Shown one piece after another: positions 16,461-25,803 of a stretch of DNA of 64,000 nt. A program made the position numbers and the translations under genes. Below the pieces are notes generated by a model. It did not search any database and was not told where the DNA came from. It was given only the letters and a program-made list of their open reading frames with translations. Origin of the DNA: Ilyomonas sp965219515 (GTDB taxonomy: Bacteria > Bacteroidota > Bacteroidia > Chitinophagales > Chitinophagaceae); assembly GCA_965219515.1 (NCBI GenBank), contig OZ244776.1, forward strand, positions 2,232,001-2,296,000, written 5' to 3'. Positions within the stretch are counted from its first letter, which is position 1. Every line of letters begins with the position of its first letter.

Positions 16461-17057
16461 TTATTTCAAATAAAACCGAAACCCTAACATTACATTATTT
16501 AAAAAGTTTCTTTCTAATCCTGTTGTAAGCGCATAAGCTTCGGAGTTATCAGAATGAGAATAGCTTGCCGCTAAAACATTATTCAATAACAACTCTAACT
16601 GTATTCTTTTTGCCATATCGTATGCCATTCCTCCCTGCAAAGACGCCTCTACATAATAACCATGGTTTGCAGTTGCATTTTCGTCCCCGTTAAAATAGCT
16701 TAAACCACCTCTTTCATCTAAAAAAACAAATAGTTTTTGCAATGCCGGTTTGTATTGCCTGAAGAAAATGCCTCCGCCATAATCGCGTGTAACATAGGGA
16801 AATTGCATTTTGTTTTGTTGATAACTGTAAGTTAGAAACAAGCCTGCTAATTTGTTTGCTTTATAAAACGTTCCGATGGAAGGTGAAAGTAACAGCGAAG
16901 TAAGTTTATAACCCGGATCAGACTGACCGGCACCGTTTCTTTTGAAGTTACTAATACTAACCGTACCACCCAGTTGAACAGCACCTTTGTCAGTTTGCGC
17001 ATTCCCTTGTAAAGCGGTTAACCCAATAATTCCAAAAAGTAAAATTGTTGTTTTCAT
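16461..17057 (-). CDS. Predicted exported outer-membrane beta-barrel protein
   Basis: 198 residues. A clear signal peptide (MKTTILLFGIIGLTALQGNAQ) is followed by alternating hydrophobic/polar strands and a terminal aromatic residue pattern (MLGFRFYLK), as in small OMP_b-brl barrels. The mature part starts with a GAVQLGGTVSISNF strand typical of Bacteroidota barrel proteins. Its role is unknown; it is likely an outer-membrane structural or adhesin-type protein. It is transcribed alone, divergent from the helicase gene. Confidence 0.65.
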   Translation of the reverse strand: MKTTILLFGIIGLTALQGNAQTDKGAVQLGGTVSISNFKRNGAGQSDPGYKLTSLLLSPSIGTFYKANKLAGLFLTYSYQQNKMQFPYVTRDYGGGIFFRQYKPALQKLFVFLDERGGLSYFNGDENATANHGYYVEASLQGGMAYDMAKRIQLELLLNNVLAASYSHSDNSEAYALTTGLERNFLNNVMLGFRFYLK

Positions 17058-17265
17058 ATAACTAAATTTTTAGTGAAGCAGCAAAACAATCGTTTTCCAG
17101 ACATACATTTTTCCTCCAATTATTTCTTAACCAGGTTTTATACTAACCCAATCACAATTAAGAAAACGGCAGGCAGCGAAGTATAAAGACAATTGAATCT
17201 GAGACAGATTTTATAATTTTTTTTAAACGTCTTTATTCCTTTCACAAACACAAAATCCGCCGCCT

Positions 17266-17273
17266 TACCTTTG
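17266..17273 (+). promoter_or_regulatory. Bacteroidota -7 element (TACCTTTG) immediately before pcrA
   Basis: TACCTTTG matches the TAnnTTTG -7 consensus of the Bacteroidota primary sigma factor. It ends only seven bases before the ATG at 17281, which predicts a leaderless or nearly leaderless mRNA, or use of the second ATG at 17290. Confidence 0.45.
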
Positions 17274-17280
17274 TTCCCTT

Positions 17281-19617
17281 ATGCAAAACATGGAAGATTT
17301 ACTGAAGGGATTGAACGAGCCGCAGCGCGAAGCGGTAACGCATGTAACTGGTCCGCTGATGATTGTTGCCGGCGCTGGCAGCGGCAAAACAAAAGTGCTT
17401 ACCACGCGCATTGCCTGGCTGATGGGAAAACACAACGTGGATGCTTTTAATATTCTGGCGCTAACCTTTACCAATAAAGCCGCCGCCGAAATGAAAGAAC
17501 GCATTGGCAAAATGCTTGGCAGCAGCGAAGCGCGTAATTTATACATCGGTACATTTCACAGCGTATTTGCACGCATTCTTCGCAGCGAAGCCGACAGAAT
17601 CGGCTATCCGCGCAGCTTTACCATTTATGATACCGATGACAGTCGTTCTGTTTTAAAAACAGTTATTCATGAATTGAATTTAGACGACAAACATTACAAG
17701 CCAAACGTAGTGCACAACCGCATTTCAGCCGCTAAAAATGCACTGGTTGGTCCGGCTGAATATGCAAATGATTATTATTTACAGCAGGAAGATGCGCGTA
17801 CCAACCGCCCTGCTATTGCCCAGATTTACAAAGCGTATGCGGCACGTTGTTTTAAAAACGGCGCAATGGATTTTGATGATTTGCTGCTGAAGATGTTTGA
17901 ACTATTGAATACCATTCCCGAAGTGCTGTACAAATACCAGAATAAGTTTAAATACATTCTGATAGATGAGTATCAGGATACCAACCCGGTGCAATATCAG
18001 ATCAGCAAACTATTAGCGGCTATTCATGAAAACATTTGCGTGGTAGGCGATGATGCGCAAAGCATTTACAGTTTTCGCGGCGCAACCATAGAAAATATAC
18101 TACAGTTTCAAAAAGATTATGATGATGTAAAAGTGGTAAAGCTGGAGCAGAACTATCGTAGCAGCCAAAGCATTTTAAATGTTGCCAATGAAGTGATTAA
18201 AAACAACAAAGGACAAATACCAAAAGTTTTGTGGACCGACAATCACACCGGCGAAAAAATAAAGCTCGTGCGCACGATGACGGATAATGAGGAAGGCAAA
18301 TTTGTAGCCGACAGCATTCAGGAACAAAAGCTGCGCAACCATTACCGCAACAACGATTTTGCTATTCTTTACCGTACCAATGCGCAAAGCCGCGCCTTTG
18401 AAGAAAGCCTTCGCCGCATGGGCATTCCGTATCGCATTTATGGCGGCGTATCGTTTTATCAGCGAAAAGAAATTAAAGATTTTCTGGCATATTTACGCGT
18501 GATTGTAAATACCAGAGATGAAGAAGCATTGAAGCGCATTATCAATTATCCGGTGCGCGGCATTGGTAAAACAACAATTGAAAAAACGGTTATCATCGCC
18601 AACGATCACAACATCAGCATGTTCAATGTGCTGGAGCGCGCCGGCGAGTTTGGTTTTCGGGCCGGCACGCTGGAAGTGTTGCAGAACTTTGTAACGATGA
18701 TTAAATATTTTCAAAGCCTGCTGGAGAAACACAATGCGTATGATGTAGCTCAGCAAATCGGCAAACACACCAATCTGATTAAAGATTTATTCAACGATAA
18801 AACCACCGAAGGTCTTGCGCGTTACGAGAACATTCAGGAGTTATTAAATTCCATTAAAGAATGGACGGAAAGCCCTGCTAACGAAGATGGCGAAGTAGGC
18901 GATAAAGGCTTGGGCGCATACCTGCAGCAAATTACTTTGCTAACGGATGCCGATGAAAACAAAGATCCCAATGCAGATCTGGTAAAGCTGATGACTATCC
19001 ATGCTGCCAAAGGTCTTGAATTTGGCTGCGTGTTTGTTGGCGGCATTGAGGAAACGCTGTTTCCCAATGCCATGAGCATCAATACACGCGAAGAGCTGGA
19101 AGAAGAACGACGTTTGTTTTATGTAGCCGTTACACGCGCCAAAGACCGTTTGTGGCTTACGTATGCCAATGCGCGCTATCGGTTTGGCAGCCTGGTTCAA
19201 AATGAGCCCAGCCGTTTTTTAGATGAAATGCCGGAGCCGTTTTTAGACAGAACTTTCGCTGGCGGCGGCGCACGTAATGGCGTTGCGCAAAACAACATGG
19301 GCACTGCGTTTCAGCGAATGCACCGCGGGTTTACGCCATCCGTTGCCGGTTCTGAGCCGGCAACCAAAAGCAAGCCTTCTTACTTGTCCTCTTTACCTAA
19401 AGCGCAGCCGCCTGCGCACGTTCCATCGCCCGATTTTGCACCGAGCGATACCAGCGGCTTGCAGGTAGGACAAAAAGTAGAACATCAGAAGTTTGGCTTT
19501 GGCGAGGTAATGAAGATGGAAGGCAGCGCACACAATCCGGTTGCCACAGTAAAGTTCGAGCACAACGGAGAAAAGAAAATTATGCTGAATTATGCTAAGC
19601 TGCGGATTATGGAGTGA
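17281..19617 (+). CDS. pcrA: ATP-dependent DNA helicase of the UvrD/PcrA family
   Basis: 778 residues, the expected length. Superfamily 1 motifs appear in order: LNEPQREAVTH (Q motif), GAGSGKTKVLTTR (Walker A), ALTFTNKAAAEM, FDDLL, ILIDEYQDTN (Walker B), VVGDDAQSIYSFRGA, LEQNYRS, TIHAAKGLEF and YVAVTRAKDRL. The C-terminus has a basic/Pro linker and a Tudor-like PcrA tail (VGQKVEHQKFGFGEVMKMEG). It is a 3'-5' helicase acting in repair and in clearing replication-transcription conflicts. Starts at residue 1 or Met4 are possible. It is transcribed alone. Confidence 0.93.
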   Translation: MQNMEDLLKGLNEPQREAVTHVTGPLMIVAGAGSGKTKVLTTRIAWLMGKHNVDAFNILALTFTNKAAAEMKERIGKMLGSSEARNLYIGTFHSVFARILRSEADRIGYPRSFTIYDTDDSRSVLKTVIHELNLDDKHYKPNVVHNRISAAKNALVGPAEYANDYYLQQEDARTNRPAIAQIYKAYAARCFKNGAMDFDDLLLKMFELLNTIPEVLYKYQNKFKYILIDEYQDTNPVQYQISKLLAAIHENICVVGDDAQSIYSFRGATIENILQFQKDYDDVKVVKLEQNYRSSQSILNVANEVIKNNKGQIPKVLWTDNHTGEKIKLVRTMTDNEEGKFVADSIQEQKLRNHYRNNDFAILYRTNAQSRAFEESLRRMGIPYRIYGGVSFYQRKEIKDFLAYLRVIVNTRDEEALKRIINYPVRGIGKTTIEKTVIIANDHNISMFNVLERAGEFGFRAGTLEVLQNFVTMIKYFQSLLEKHNAYDVAQQIGKHTNLIKDLFNDKTTEGLARYENIQELLNSIKEWTESPANEDGEVGDKGLGAYLQQITLLTDADENKDPNADLVKLMTIHAAKGLEFGCVFVGGIEETLFPNAMSINTREELEEERRLFYVAVTRAKDRLWLTYANARYRFGSLVQNEPSRFLDEMPEPFLDRTFAGGGARNGVAQNNMGTAFQRMHRGFTPSVAGSEPATKSKPSYLSSLPKAQPPAHVPSPDFAPSDTSGLQVGQKVEHQKFGFGEVMKMEGSAHNPVATVKFEHNGEKKIMLNYAKLRIME

Positions 19618-19829
19618 AAGAAACAAGTTAATATAAGAGTAGTCCTATATTAAATTTGTTGTGTCTTATTATTTGGTAGAAGTAAAACGTCAGACCTAAA
19701 ATTTCATTTCTCTTCTTACTTTCTTAGCTTAATATAAAATTTGTTAGCTATTCATTGCTTTAAAAATGAAGAGCATTTTCTTATTCTTTCCTGTCTCATA
19801 CGTCTTGTAGCTTGTTTCCTTTCTTCGTC

Positions 19830-19837
19830 TATCTTTG
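19830..19837 (+). promoter_or_regulatory. Bacteroidota -7 element (TATCTTTG) upstream of gnd
   Basis: TATCTTTG matches TAnnTTTG, with a TTG-rich stretch about 16-19 bases upstream (19812-19816) as a possible -33 partner. Predicted transcription start near 19844, leaving a leader of about 19 bases before gnd. Confidence 0.5.
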
Positions 19838-19862
19838 CCATTCTAAAAAAATTTAGCCAACT

Positions 19863-21314
19863 ATGGAAAACAACATTCAGTACGATTTTGGGATGATTGG
19901 TTTGGGTGTGATGGGAAGCAACCTGCTGTTGAATATGGCAGGTCATCAGTATAAAGTAATCGGTTTTGATAAAGATGTAGAGAAAGGAAAAGCATTGGAA
20001 GCCGGCGTTTCCGAAGCTGAAGAAACCGTAAAAGGCGTAAGCACGCTGGAAGAAATGGTAAAAAGCCTGAAAAAACCGCGCAAAATGATGATGCTGGTGC
20101 CGGCAGGCGCGCCGGTTGATAATGTAATAGAAAGCCTGATTCCGTTAGTGGAAGAAGGCGATGTAGTAATTGATGGCGGCAACTCTCATTATACTGATAC
20201 GTTGAAACGGGTGAAATATCTCGACTCCAAAGGCATCAATTTTATGGGCATGGGCGTTTCGGGCGGCGAGCATGGCGCACGCACCGGCCCAAGCATGATG
20301 CCGGGTGGAAATATGGAAGCGTTTAAGCATGTGCAGCCGATACTGGAAGCCACCGCAGCCAAAGTTGACGGCGAACCCTGCACGGCTTATATGGGCAAAG
20401 ATGCTGCCGGGCATTATGTGAAAATGGTGCATAATGGCATTGAATACGCATTCATGCAGCTCATCAGCGAAGTGTATGATCTGATGAAACGCGGACTGGG
20501 TTTAAGCAATGATGAATTGCACGACGTATTTAAGAAATGGAACGAAGGCGAATTGCAATCTTACCTCATTGAAATCACGCGCGATATTTTTGACCAAAAA
20601 GACGATCAGGATGAACATTCTGGCAAATATCTGGTTGATTTAATTCTTGATAAGGCGGGCAGTAAAGGAACCGGAAAATGGACATCGCAGGACGCAATGG
20701 ATTTGCCCGTTGCCATACCCACAATAGATACGGCTGTGGCTTTTCGCACCATATCAGGTTTTAAAGACGAGCGTATAGAAGCAGCCAAACTCTATAAAAA
20801 TGACGTAAACAAAATTGACGTTGATAAAGATGCTTTTGTTAATCAGTTAGGCGATGCATTGTATTTTGGCATGATCATCTGCTATGCGCAGGGTTTGTCT
20901 ATGTTATACCAGGCTTCCAATGAATTAAATATGGAAATCCCGTTGCACGATGTGGTAAAAATATGGCGGGGCGGTTGCATCATCCGTTCGTTGCTGCTCA
21001 ATGATTTTTATGATGCTTTCAAAAATAAAGAGAACAAGCTTCCAAATATTTTGTTAGACAAAGGCATTTCAGACATCATCAAAAGCAAAGAGCAAAGTAT
21101 TCGTGAAGTAGTTAAAAAAGCGGTTGATATAAACATCGGAACCGGCGGCTTAATGAGCGCCCTGGCTTATTTTGATGCTTACACAACCAAAAATATGCCC
21201 ACCAATCTGATACAGGCGCAGCGCGATTATTTTGGTGCGCACACTTATCAGCGCATAGATAAGCCCGGCATTTTTCATACCGGCTGGCAGAGCGAAGAAA
21301 AAAAGTCGGTGTAA
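19863..21314 (+). CDS. gnd: 6-phosphogluconate dehydrogenase, decarboxylating
   Basis: 483 residues. N-terminal NADP-binding fold with MIGLGVMGSNLLLNMA, the substrate motif GGNSHYTDTLKR, GMGVSGGEHGARTGPSMMPGG with catalytic residues, and HNGIEYAFMQLISE in the helical C-terminal domain. It oxidatively decarboxylates 6-phosphogluconate to ribulose 5-phosphate, making NADPH. It precedes zwf by 71 bases on the same strand, so the two oxidative pentose-phosphate dehydrogenases probably share an operon. The 6-phosphogluconolactonase gene (pgl) is not in this window. Confidence 0.95.
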   Translation: MENNIQYDFGMIGLGVMGSNLLLNMAGHQYKVIGFDKDVEKGKALEAGVSEAEETVKGVSTLEEMVKSLKKPRKMMMLVPAGAPVDNVIESLIPLVEEGDVVIDGGNSHYTDTLKRVKYLDSKGINFMGMGVSGGEHGARTGPSMMPGGNMEAFKHVQPILEATAAKVDGEPCTAYMGKDAAGHYVKMVHNGIEYAFMQLISEVYDLMKRGLGLSNDELHDVFKKWNEGELQSYLIEITRDIFDQKDDQDEHSGKYLVDLILDKAGSKGTGKWTSQDAMDLPVAIPTIDTAVAFRTISGFKDERIEAAKLYKNDVNKIDVDKDAFVNQLGDALYFGMIICYAQGLSMLYQASNELNMEIPLHDVVKIWRGGCIIRSLLLNDFYDAFKNKENKLPNILLDKGISDIIKSKEQSIREVVKKAVDINIGTGGLMSALAYFDAYTTKNMPTNLIQAQRDYFGAHTYQRIDKPGIFHTGWQSEEKKSV

Positions 21315-21385
21315 AATCAGGTAAGAGAAAAGTTCAACACCCGGGAATAATCAAGTAAGAACACGCACAGCTTAAAAAAATCATC

Positions 21386-22894
21386 ATGGCAACAAACAAT
21401 AATAAACGTCCGCAGGCTACCATTTTATTCATTTTTGGCGGCAGCGGTGATCTCAATAACCGCAAGCTTACGCCCGCGCTTTATAACTTATATCTCGATG
21501 GCTTCATGCCCGAAAAATTTGCCATTGCAGGGCTTGGCAGAACGCCTTATACCGATGATAAATACAACCAGCATTTATCGGAAGGAATCAAAGAATTTTC
21601 GCGCCGCAAAGACGATGGCAAAGGCAAATGGCAGGAATTTGCCAAAAACAATCATTACCTGCAAATGGATGCTGAAAAAGATGAACATTTTGATAAAATA
21701 GAAGCTTTCATCAAGCAAACGCAAACCGATTTGGATTTGCAGCAAACCAATATTTTATTTTACATGGCGGTTGCGCCGCAACTGGTGCCGGACATAGCCA
21801 AAAAAATCGCCGATTTAAACTTATCTTCCGATACAACGCGCATCATTGTAGAAAAGCCGTTCGGACACGATTTGCAAAGCGCAAAAGAGTTAAACAAGCT
21901 GCTGAACAGCATGTTTACCGAAGATCAGATTTATCGCATAGATCACTATCTGGGAAAAGAAACCGTTCAGAATATTTTGGCTCTGCGTTTTGCCAATGCA
22001 TTGTTAGAACCGTTATGGAATAATAAATACATAGATCATGTGCAAATTACGGCAGCCGAAACGGTTGGCGTAGAAGACCGCGGCGGCTATTACGAGCAAA
22101 GCGGCGCGCTTCGCGATATGGTGCAGAATCACATTCTGCAACTGATGTGCATGGTTGCCATGGAACCGCCGGTGTCATTTGACGCCAACGAAATTCGCAA
22201 CAAAAAAGTAGATGTGCTGAACGCCATTCGCCAGATGTCGAAAAATGAAGCGAATGAGCTGGCGGTGCGCGGGCAATATACCGATGGCTGGATGAAAGGC
22301 GAAAAAGTGAAAAGCTATCGCGATGAAAAAAATGTTGACGCCAACTCCACCATTGAAACCTTTGCTGCGGTTAAATTTTACATAGACAACTGGCGTTGGC
22401 AGGATGTTCCGTTTTATGTAAGAACGGGCAAATACCTGCACCAGAAAACAACGGTTATTAATATTTTGTTTAAACCAGCACCGCATTATGCGTTTCCCGA
22501 TGAAGCCGCCGAAACCTGGCGTCGCAACCGGCTTACCATCAGCATTCAGCCCGATATGGACATACGGCTCCGTTTTCAAAGCAAACGACCGGGACAAAGC
22601 ATGTTGCTAACGCCGGTTGATATGGTTTTCAGTTACAGCGAAGACAGCAAGCAGCAGCCCGAAGCCTACGAAACGTTATTGTTAGATGCGATGGAAGGCA
22701 ATGCCACGCAGTTTCTTCGGGCAGATCAGGTAGAAGCAAGCTGGAAAGCTGTAATGCCGATAATTGAAGCGTGGGAAGCCCGCGCCCCCAGCAGCTTTCC
22801 CAACTATGCACCCGATAGCTGGGGACCGGAAGATTCAGAAGCTTTAATTGCAAGAGACGGACACAACTGGGTAACGTTGCCTCCCAAAAAATAA
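21386..22894 (+). CDS. zwf: Glucose-6-phosphate 1-dehydrogenase
   Basis: 502 residues. NADP-binding FGGSGDLNNRKLTPALYNL, the active-site signature RIDHYLGKETVQN, VEKPFGHDL, and the C-terminal domain with TGKYLHQK are present. It catalyses the first step of the oxidative pentose phosphate pathway. It lies directly downstream of gnd and is followed by a strong intrinsic terminator, so the pair forms a two-gene unit supplying NADPH and pentoses. Confidence 0.95.
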   Translation: MATNNNKRPQATILFIFGGSGDLNNRKLTPALYNLYLDGFMPEKFAIAGLGRTPYTDDKYNQHLSEGIKEFSRRKDDGKGKWQEFAKNNHYLQMDAEKDEHFDKIEAFIKQTQTDLDLQQTNILFYMAVAPQLVPDIAKKIADLNLSSDTTRIIVEKPFGHDLQSAKELNKLLNSMFTEDQIYRIDHYLGKETVQNILALRFANALLEPLWNNKYIDHVQITAAETVGVEDRGGYYEQSGALRDMVQNHILQLMCMVAMEPPVSFDANEIRNKKVDVLNAIRQMSKNEANELAVRGQYTDGWMKGEKVKSYRDEKNVDANSTIETFAAVKFYIDNWRWQDVPFYVRTGKYLHQKTTVINILFKPAPHYAFPDEAAETWRRNRLTISIQPDMDIRLRFQSKRPGQSMLLTPVDMVFSYSEDSKQQPEAYETLLLDAMEGNATQFLRADQVEASWKAVMPIIEAWEARAPSSFPNYAPDSWGPEDSEALIARDGHNWVTLPPKK

Positions 22895-22901
22895 AATACC
22901 G

Positions 22902-22924
22902 AAACCGGCAAATGCCGGTTTTTT
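22902..22924 (+). terminator. Intrinsic terminator of the gnd-zwf unit
   Basis: AAACCGGCA/TGCCGGTTT hairpin with a very short loop followed by a T run (TTTTTTATT), eight bases after the zwf stop. Confidence 0.85.
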
Positions 22925-23034
22925 ATTGATGTTTCTTTAATCAGGAATTATCAAAATCAAGAATCTTATATCGCTTTTTTGACATTGTAATTTTTAGATT
23001 TTTAATCAGCAAATTTCATTAGGAACGGATTTGT

Positions 23035-23835
23035 ATGAGTCATAGCATATTGCAAATGAGAACGGTAAATGTAATAAGATACGTTACGCCGCTTCGCGAA
23101 GGCGGCTCGCTGCCTGCCATAGTAGAAGCCGATGACGACTTCTTGTATGTGCTAAAGTTTCGCGGTGCGGGGCAGGGCATTAAAGTATTGATAGCAGAAT
23201 TGATTGCCGGTGAAATTGCCCGCACTTTGGGCTTACAGGTTCCGGAACTTGTTTTTGCCCATCTTGCGGCCGATTTTGGCAGAACCGAACCGGATGAAGA
23301 AATACAGGATTTGCTGAAAGCAAGCACCGGTTTGAATCTGGCGTTACATTATCTGTCCGGCTCCGTTACTTTCGATCCGGCGGTGAATGAGATTGATGCA
23401 AAACTGGCTTCGCAGATTGTTTGGTTAGACGCTTATATCATGAATGTTGACAGAACAGTTCGTAATACCAACCTGCTGATGTGGCATCGCGAGCTGTGGC
23501 TGATAGACCACGGCGCGGCGCTTTATTTTCATCATGCCTGGCAAAATATGACGGAACAAAGCAAGCGGCCTTTTATACAAATCAAAGATCATGTATTGCT
23601 GCCGTATGCCACCAGACTGGAAGAAGCGGATAAAGAATTTCGTTCTGTTCTTACTTCCCAACGTATTTGTTCTATCGTTACTCTTGTGCCTGATGAATGG
23701 CTTACAATCGCTGAACCAAAAAGTGAATCTGCCGCCGATAAACGAAAAGCTTATATTGATTTTTTAGAATCCCGTCTGGCTCATTCTCACATCTTTATAA
23801 ATGAAGCGAACCATGCCAGAGAAGCACTTGTTTGA
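23035..23835 (+). CDS. HipA-like protein kinase domain protein (short form)
   Basis: 266 residues, much shorter than toxin HipA (about 440). A candidate ATP-binding Lys41 lies in YVLKFRG. The catalytic loop MNVDRTVRNTN (Asp139, Asn144) and metal-binding LIDHG (Asp158) match the HipA/PI3-kinase-like fold. The N-subdomain 1 of canonical HipA is missing. Its 3' end overlaps the next gene by 35 bases, forming a pair with a DUF3037 protein. The same pairing is known in other bacteria, but its function is not established. It could be a stress kinase or part of a toxin-antitoxin-like module. Confidence 0.75.
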   Translation: MSHSILQMRTVNVIRYVTPLREGGSLPAIVEADDDFLYVLKFRGAGQGIKVLIAELIAGEIARTLGLQVPELVFAHLAADFGRTEPDEEIQDLLKASTGLNLALHYLSGSVTFDPAVNEIDAKLASQIVWLDAYIMNVDRTVRNTNLLMWHRELWLIDHGAALYFHHAWQNMTEQSKRPFIQIKDHVLLPYATRLEEADKEFRSVLTSQRICSIVTLVPDEWLTIAEPKSESAADKRKAYIDFLESRLAHSHIFINEANHAREALV

Positions 23836-24196
23836 ATACGCTGTAATTCGCGCTGTGCCACGCGTGGAGCGGGAAGAGTTTGTAAATGTGGGTGTGATTT
23901 TATATTGCGCTTCGCTACGGTTTTTGCAAATACAGTTTCTTATTGATGAAAGAAAAATCAGGCATCTGTGCGATGAGTTTGACATTTACGATTTAAGCAT
24001 CCGGTTGCAGGGATTTAAAAAAATTTGCGAAGGGAAAAAAGAAGGTGGTTTGATTGCCCTGCTTCCGATGGCTTCCCGGTTTCGCTGGCTTACGTCTTCG
24101 CGAAGCACAACCATTCAAACCTCAAAAGTTCATCCGGGTTTGTGTTCAGATGCAAATGAAACACTGGAAAAATTGTTTGACAAACTGGTAATTTAA
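23801..24196 (+). CDS. DUF3037 family protein
   Basis: 131 residues. The FEYAVIRAVPRVEREEFVNVGVILYC opening and the FLIDERKIRHLC segment are hallmarks of DUF3037. The start overlaps the HipA-like gene by 35 bases; an alternative ATG four codons later still overlaps. The family usually accompanies HipA-like kinases, suggesting a substrate, inhibitor or adaptor role, but no function has been shown to my knowledge. No signal peptide or membrane segment is present. Confidence 0.75.
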   Translation: MKRTMPEKHLFEYAVIRAVPRVEREEFVNVGVILYCASLRFLQIQFLIDERKIRHLCDEFDIYDLSIRLQGFKKICEGKKEGGLIALLPMASRFRWLTSSRSTTIQTSKVHPGLCSDANETLEKLFDKLVI

Positions 24197-24210
24197 TATA
24201 CTTTTTTTGA

Positions 24211-24504
24211 ATGAATGATCTGATAGCAACTTATAAAAATTTAATCAACAATATTCTACCCGCTACATATCAATCGCCCGTACGGTTCAATCATTGTTTC
24301 AACCGAATCATTTTAGACTGGCTGTTTCAGGATTGCTGGTATCATCATTTGGATACAAACAAAACGGCCATCAGCCAGTTACATAACGAGCAATTGGCAA
24401 TGATGATCGAGCGAATGAATGCCTGGCTGACCAATCATCAGATGCTCATTGAAGATAATGAGAAATCGTTACGCTACAGAAAAACAAACTTCGCAATCAG
24501 ATAA
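24211..24504 (+). CDS. Hypothetical protein
   Basis: 97 residues, rich in Asn, His, Trp and aromatic residues, predicted to be mostly helical and soluble. It has no cysteine pair motif, signal peptide or membrane helix. I do not recognise the family. It starts 15 bases after the DUF3037 gene on the same strand and overlaps the 3' end of the convergent ABC gene by eight bases, so it may be a third member of the HipA/DUF3037 unit. A normal start and an uninterrupted frame support it being real. Confidence 0.5.
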   Translation: MNDLIATYKNLINNILPATYQSPVRFNHCFNRIILDWLFQDCWYHHLDTNKTAISQLHNEQLAMMIERMNAWLTNHQMLIEDNEKSLRYRKTNFAIR

Positions 24505-25480
24505 AATGAAGTTGGTTTGCAGTCAGTGAAACGCGAATGATATCACCCGCGCTTATGGTCATCATTGCCGTTTTTACCGTAATTATTTCCTTGTTGTCAA
24601 ATACAACATCTACTTCACAGGCGCTGCCTGAAAAGCGCACTTCTTTCGCTTTTCCTTTTACAAATTTTGTTTGCAGCGAATTGATCGTAAACTGTTCCGG
24701 ACGCACAAAAGCTTTTCTGTTATTTTCTGTGGTATCTGTTTGCAAAAAATCGTTAAACAATTCGCGGCCAAGCAAACCGTAACTTCCAAACAAAGCGGCT
24801 ACATACTCATTAACGGGCTGATGATAAATTTCCTGAGGCGTGCCGTTTTGAACAACGCTTCCGTCTTTCATAATGATGATAACATCCGCCCACGAAAGCA
24901 AATCAATCGGGTCATGAGAAATAAGCATACAAGTGATATTCAGCTTTTCACTTACTTCATTAATTACCCGTTTCAAAATATTTTTATGAATGATGTCGAC
25001 GTTAGAATAAGGCTCATCCAGCAAAAGTAGTTTTGGCGATGATAGCAACAGGCGGGCTAATGAAATGCGTTGTTTTTCTCCTCCCGACACTTCGGTCGTT
25101 TTTCTTTTTAAAAGATGTTTAATGCGACAAACTTCAAACAAATCTGCCGCTTCTTCATCAGATAACCGGTTCAGATAATTCAATTCTTCCTCCACCCGGT
25201 AATTATTCCGCAGCTCAAAATGCTGCGATAAATAAGCAATCTCCGGATGACCGGGAAGCAGTTTTTCCATTGGTCCCGCAATCTTTTTATTGTCAAATAA
25301 AATTTCTCCCCCATCCGGCTGAACCAGGCCGGCAATCATTTTAAGCAGTGTGCTTTTACCGGAACCGGTTTCGCCGGCAATGGCTACTTTCTGAAACCGG
25401 TTTTGGGTAAGACTCACGTTACGTACCGTAACAATTCCCTGCTGCTGTTTGCTTACGCCAGTAACTTCTAAAAAACTCAT
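24497..25480 (-). CDS. ABC transporter ATP-binding protein with C-terminal TOBE-like domain
   Basis: 327 residues. Walker A GETGSGKST, Q-loop AYLSQHFELR, signature VSGGEKQR, Walker B LLLLDEP and the switch His in LISHDP are intact. A C-terminal extension (about residues 235-327, FVRPEQFTIN and GSACEVDVVF) resembles the TOBE domain of FbpC/PotA/ModC-type import ATPases. No permease or binding protein gene is adjacent, so the substrate is unknown and the partners must be encoded elsewhere. It is divergent from rpoB across a 320-base gap. Confidence 0.8.
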   Translation of the reverse strand: MSFLEVTGVSKQQQGIVTVRNVSLTQNRFQKVAIAGETGSGKSTLLKMIAGLVQPDGGEILFDNKKIAGPMEKLLPGHPEIAYLSQHFELRNNYRVEEELNYLNRLSDEEAADLFEVCRIKHLLKRKTTEVSGGEKQRISLARLLLSSPKLLLLDEPYSNVDIIHKNILKRVINEVSEKLNITCMLISHDPIDLLSWADVIIIMKDGSVVQNGTPQEIYHQPVNEYVAALFGSYGLLGRELFNDFLQTDTTENNRKAFVRPEQFTINSLQTKFVKGKAKEVRFSGSACEVDVVFDNKEIITVKTAMMTISAGDIIRVSLTANQLHFI

Positions 25481-25630
25481 TCTGAAAACAATATAATTTT
25501 ACAAGGCAGCAAAAGTAGGGGCAGATTGTTACCGGCACCGGTTTATCATCTGTTTATAATTTCTTCGGAACGAAAAACTTTTTATAAATCATTTGCCAAA
25601 TTTTGTTAAACCGAAGAAAACCCTTATAAA

Positions 25631-25665
25631 TTTGTTTTACATTTCCTCCGTTATGCGTAATTTTG
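25631..25665 (+). promoter_or_regulatory. Candidate rpoB promoter (TTTG ... TAATTTTG)
   Basis: The 320-base gap between the ABC gene and rpoB contains TTTG at 25631-25634 and TAATTTTG at 25658-25665, matching the -33 and -7 elements of Bacteroidota promoters with a 23-base spacer (slightly long). It would leave a leader of about 130 bases before rpoB. The rest of the gap is AT-rich with no gene. Confidence 0.35.
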
Positions 25666-25803
25666 CCATCCTTTTCAATTTTATCAGGGAGAATGATAAT
25701 ACGTACTTTGATTGCTTCTCTTAGATAATAACGCATTCACCCTTTTCAGATTTGCTAAAATGAAAAGGCAGTTAGTAAGCAAAAAAACCGGTTAAATTCA
25801 GAT

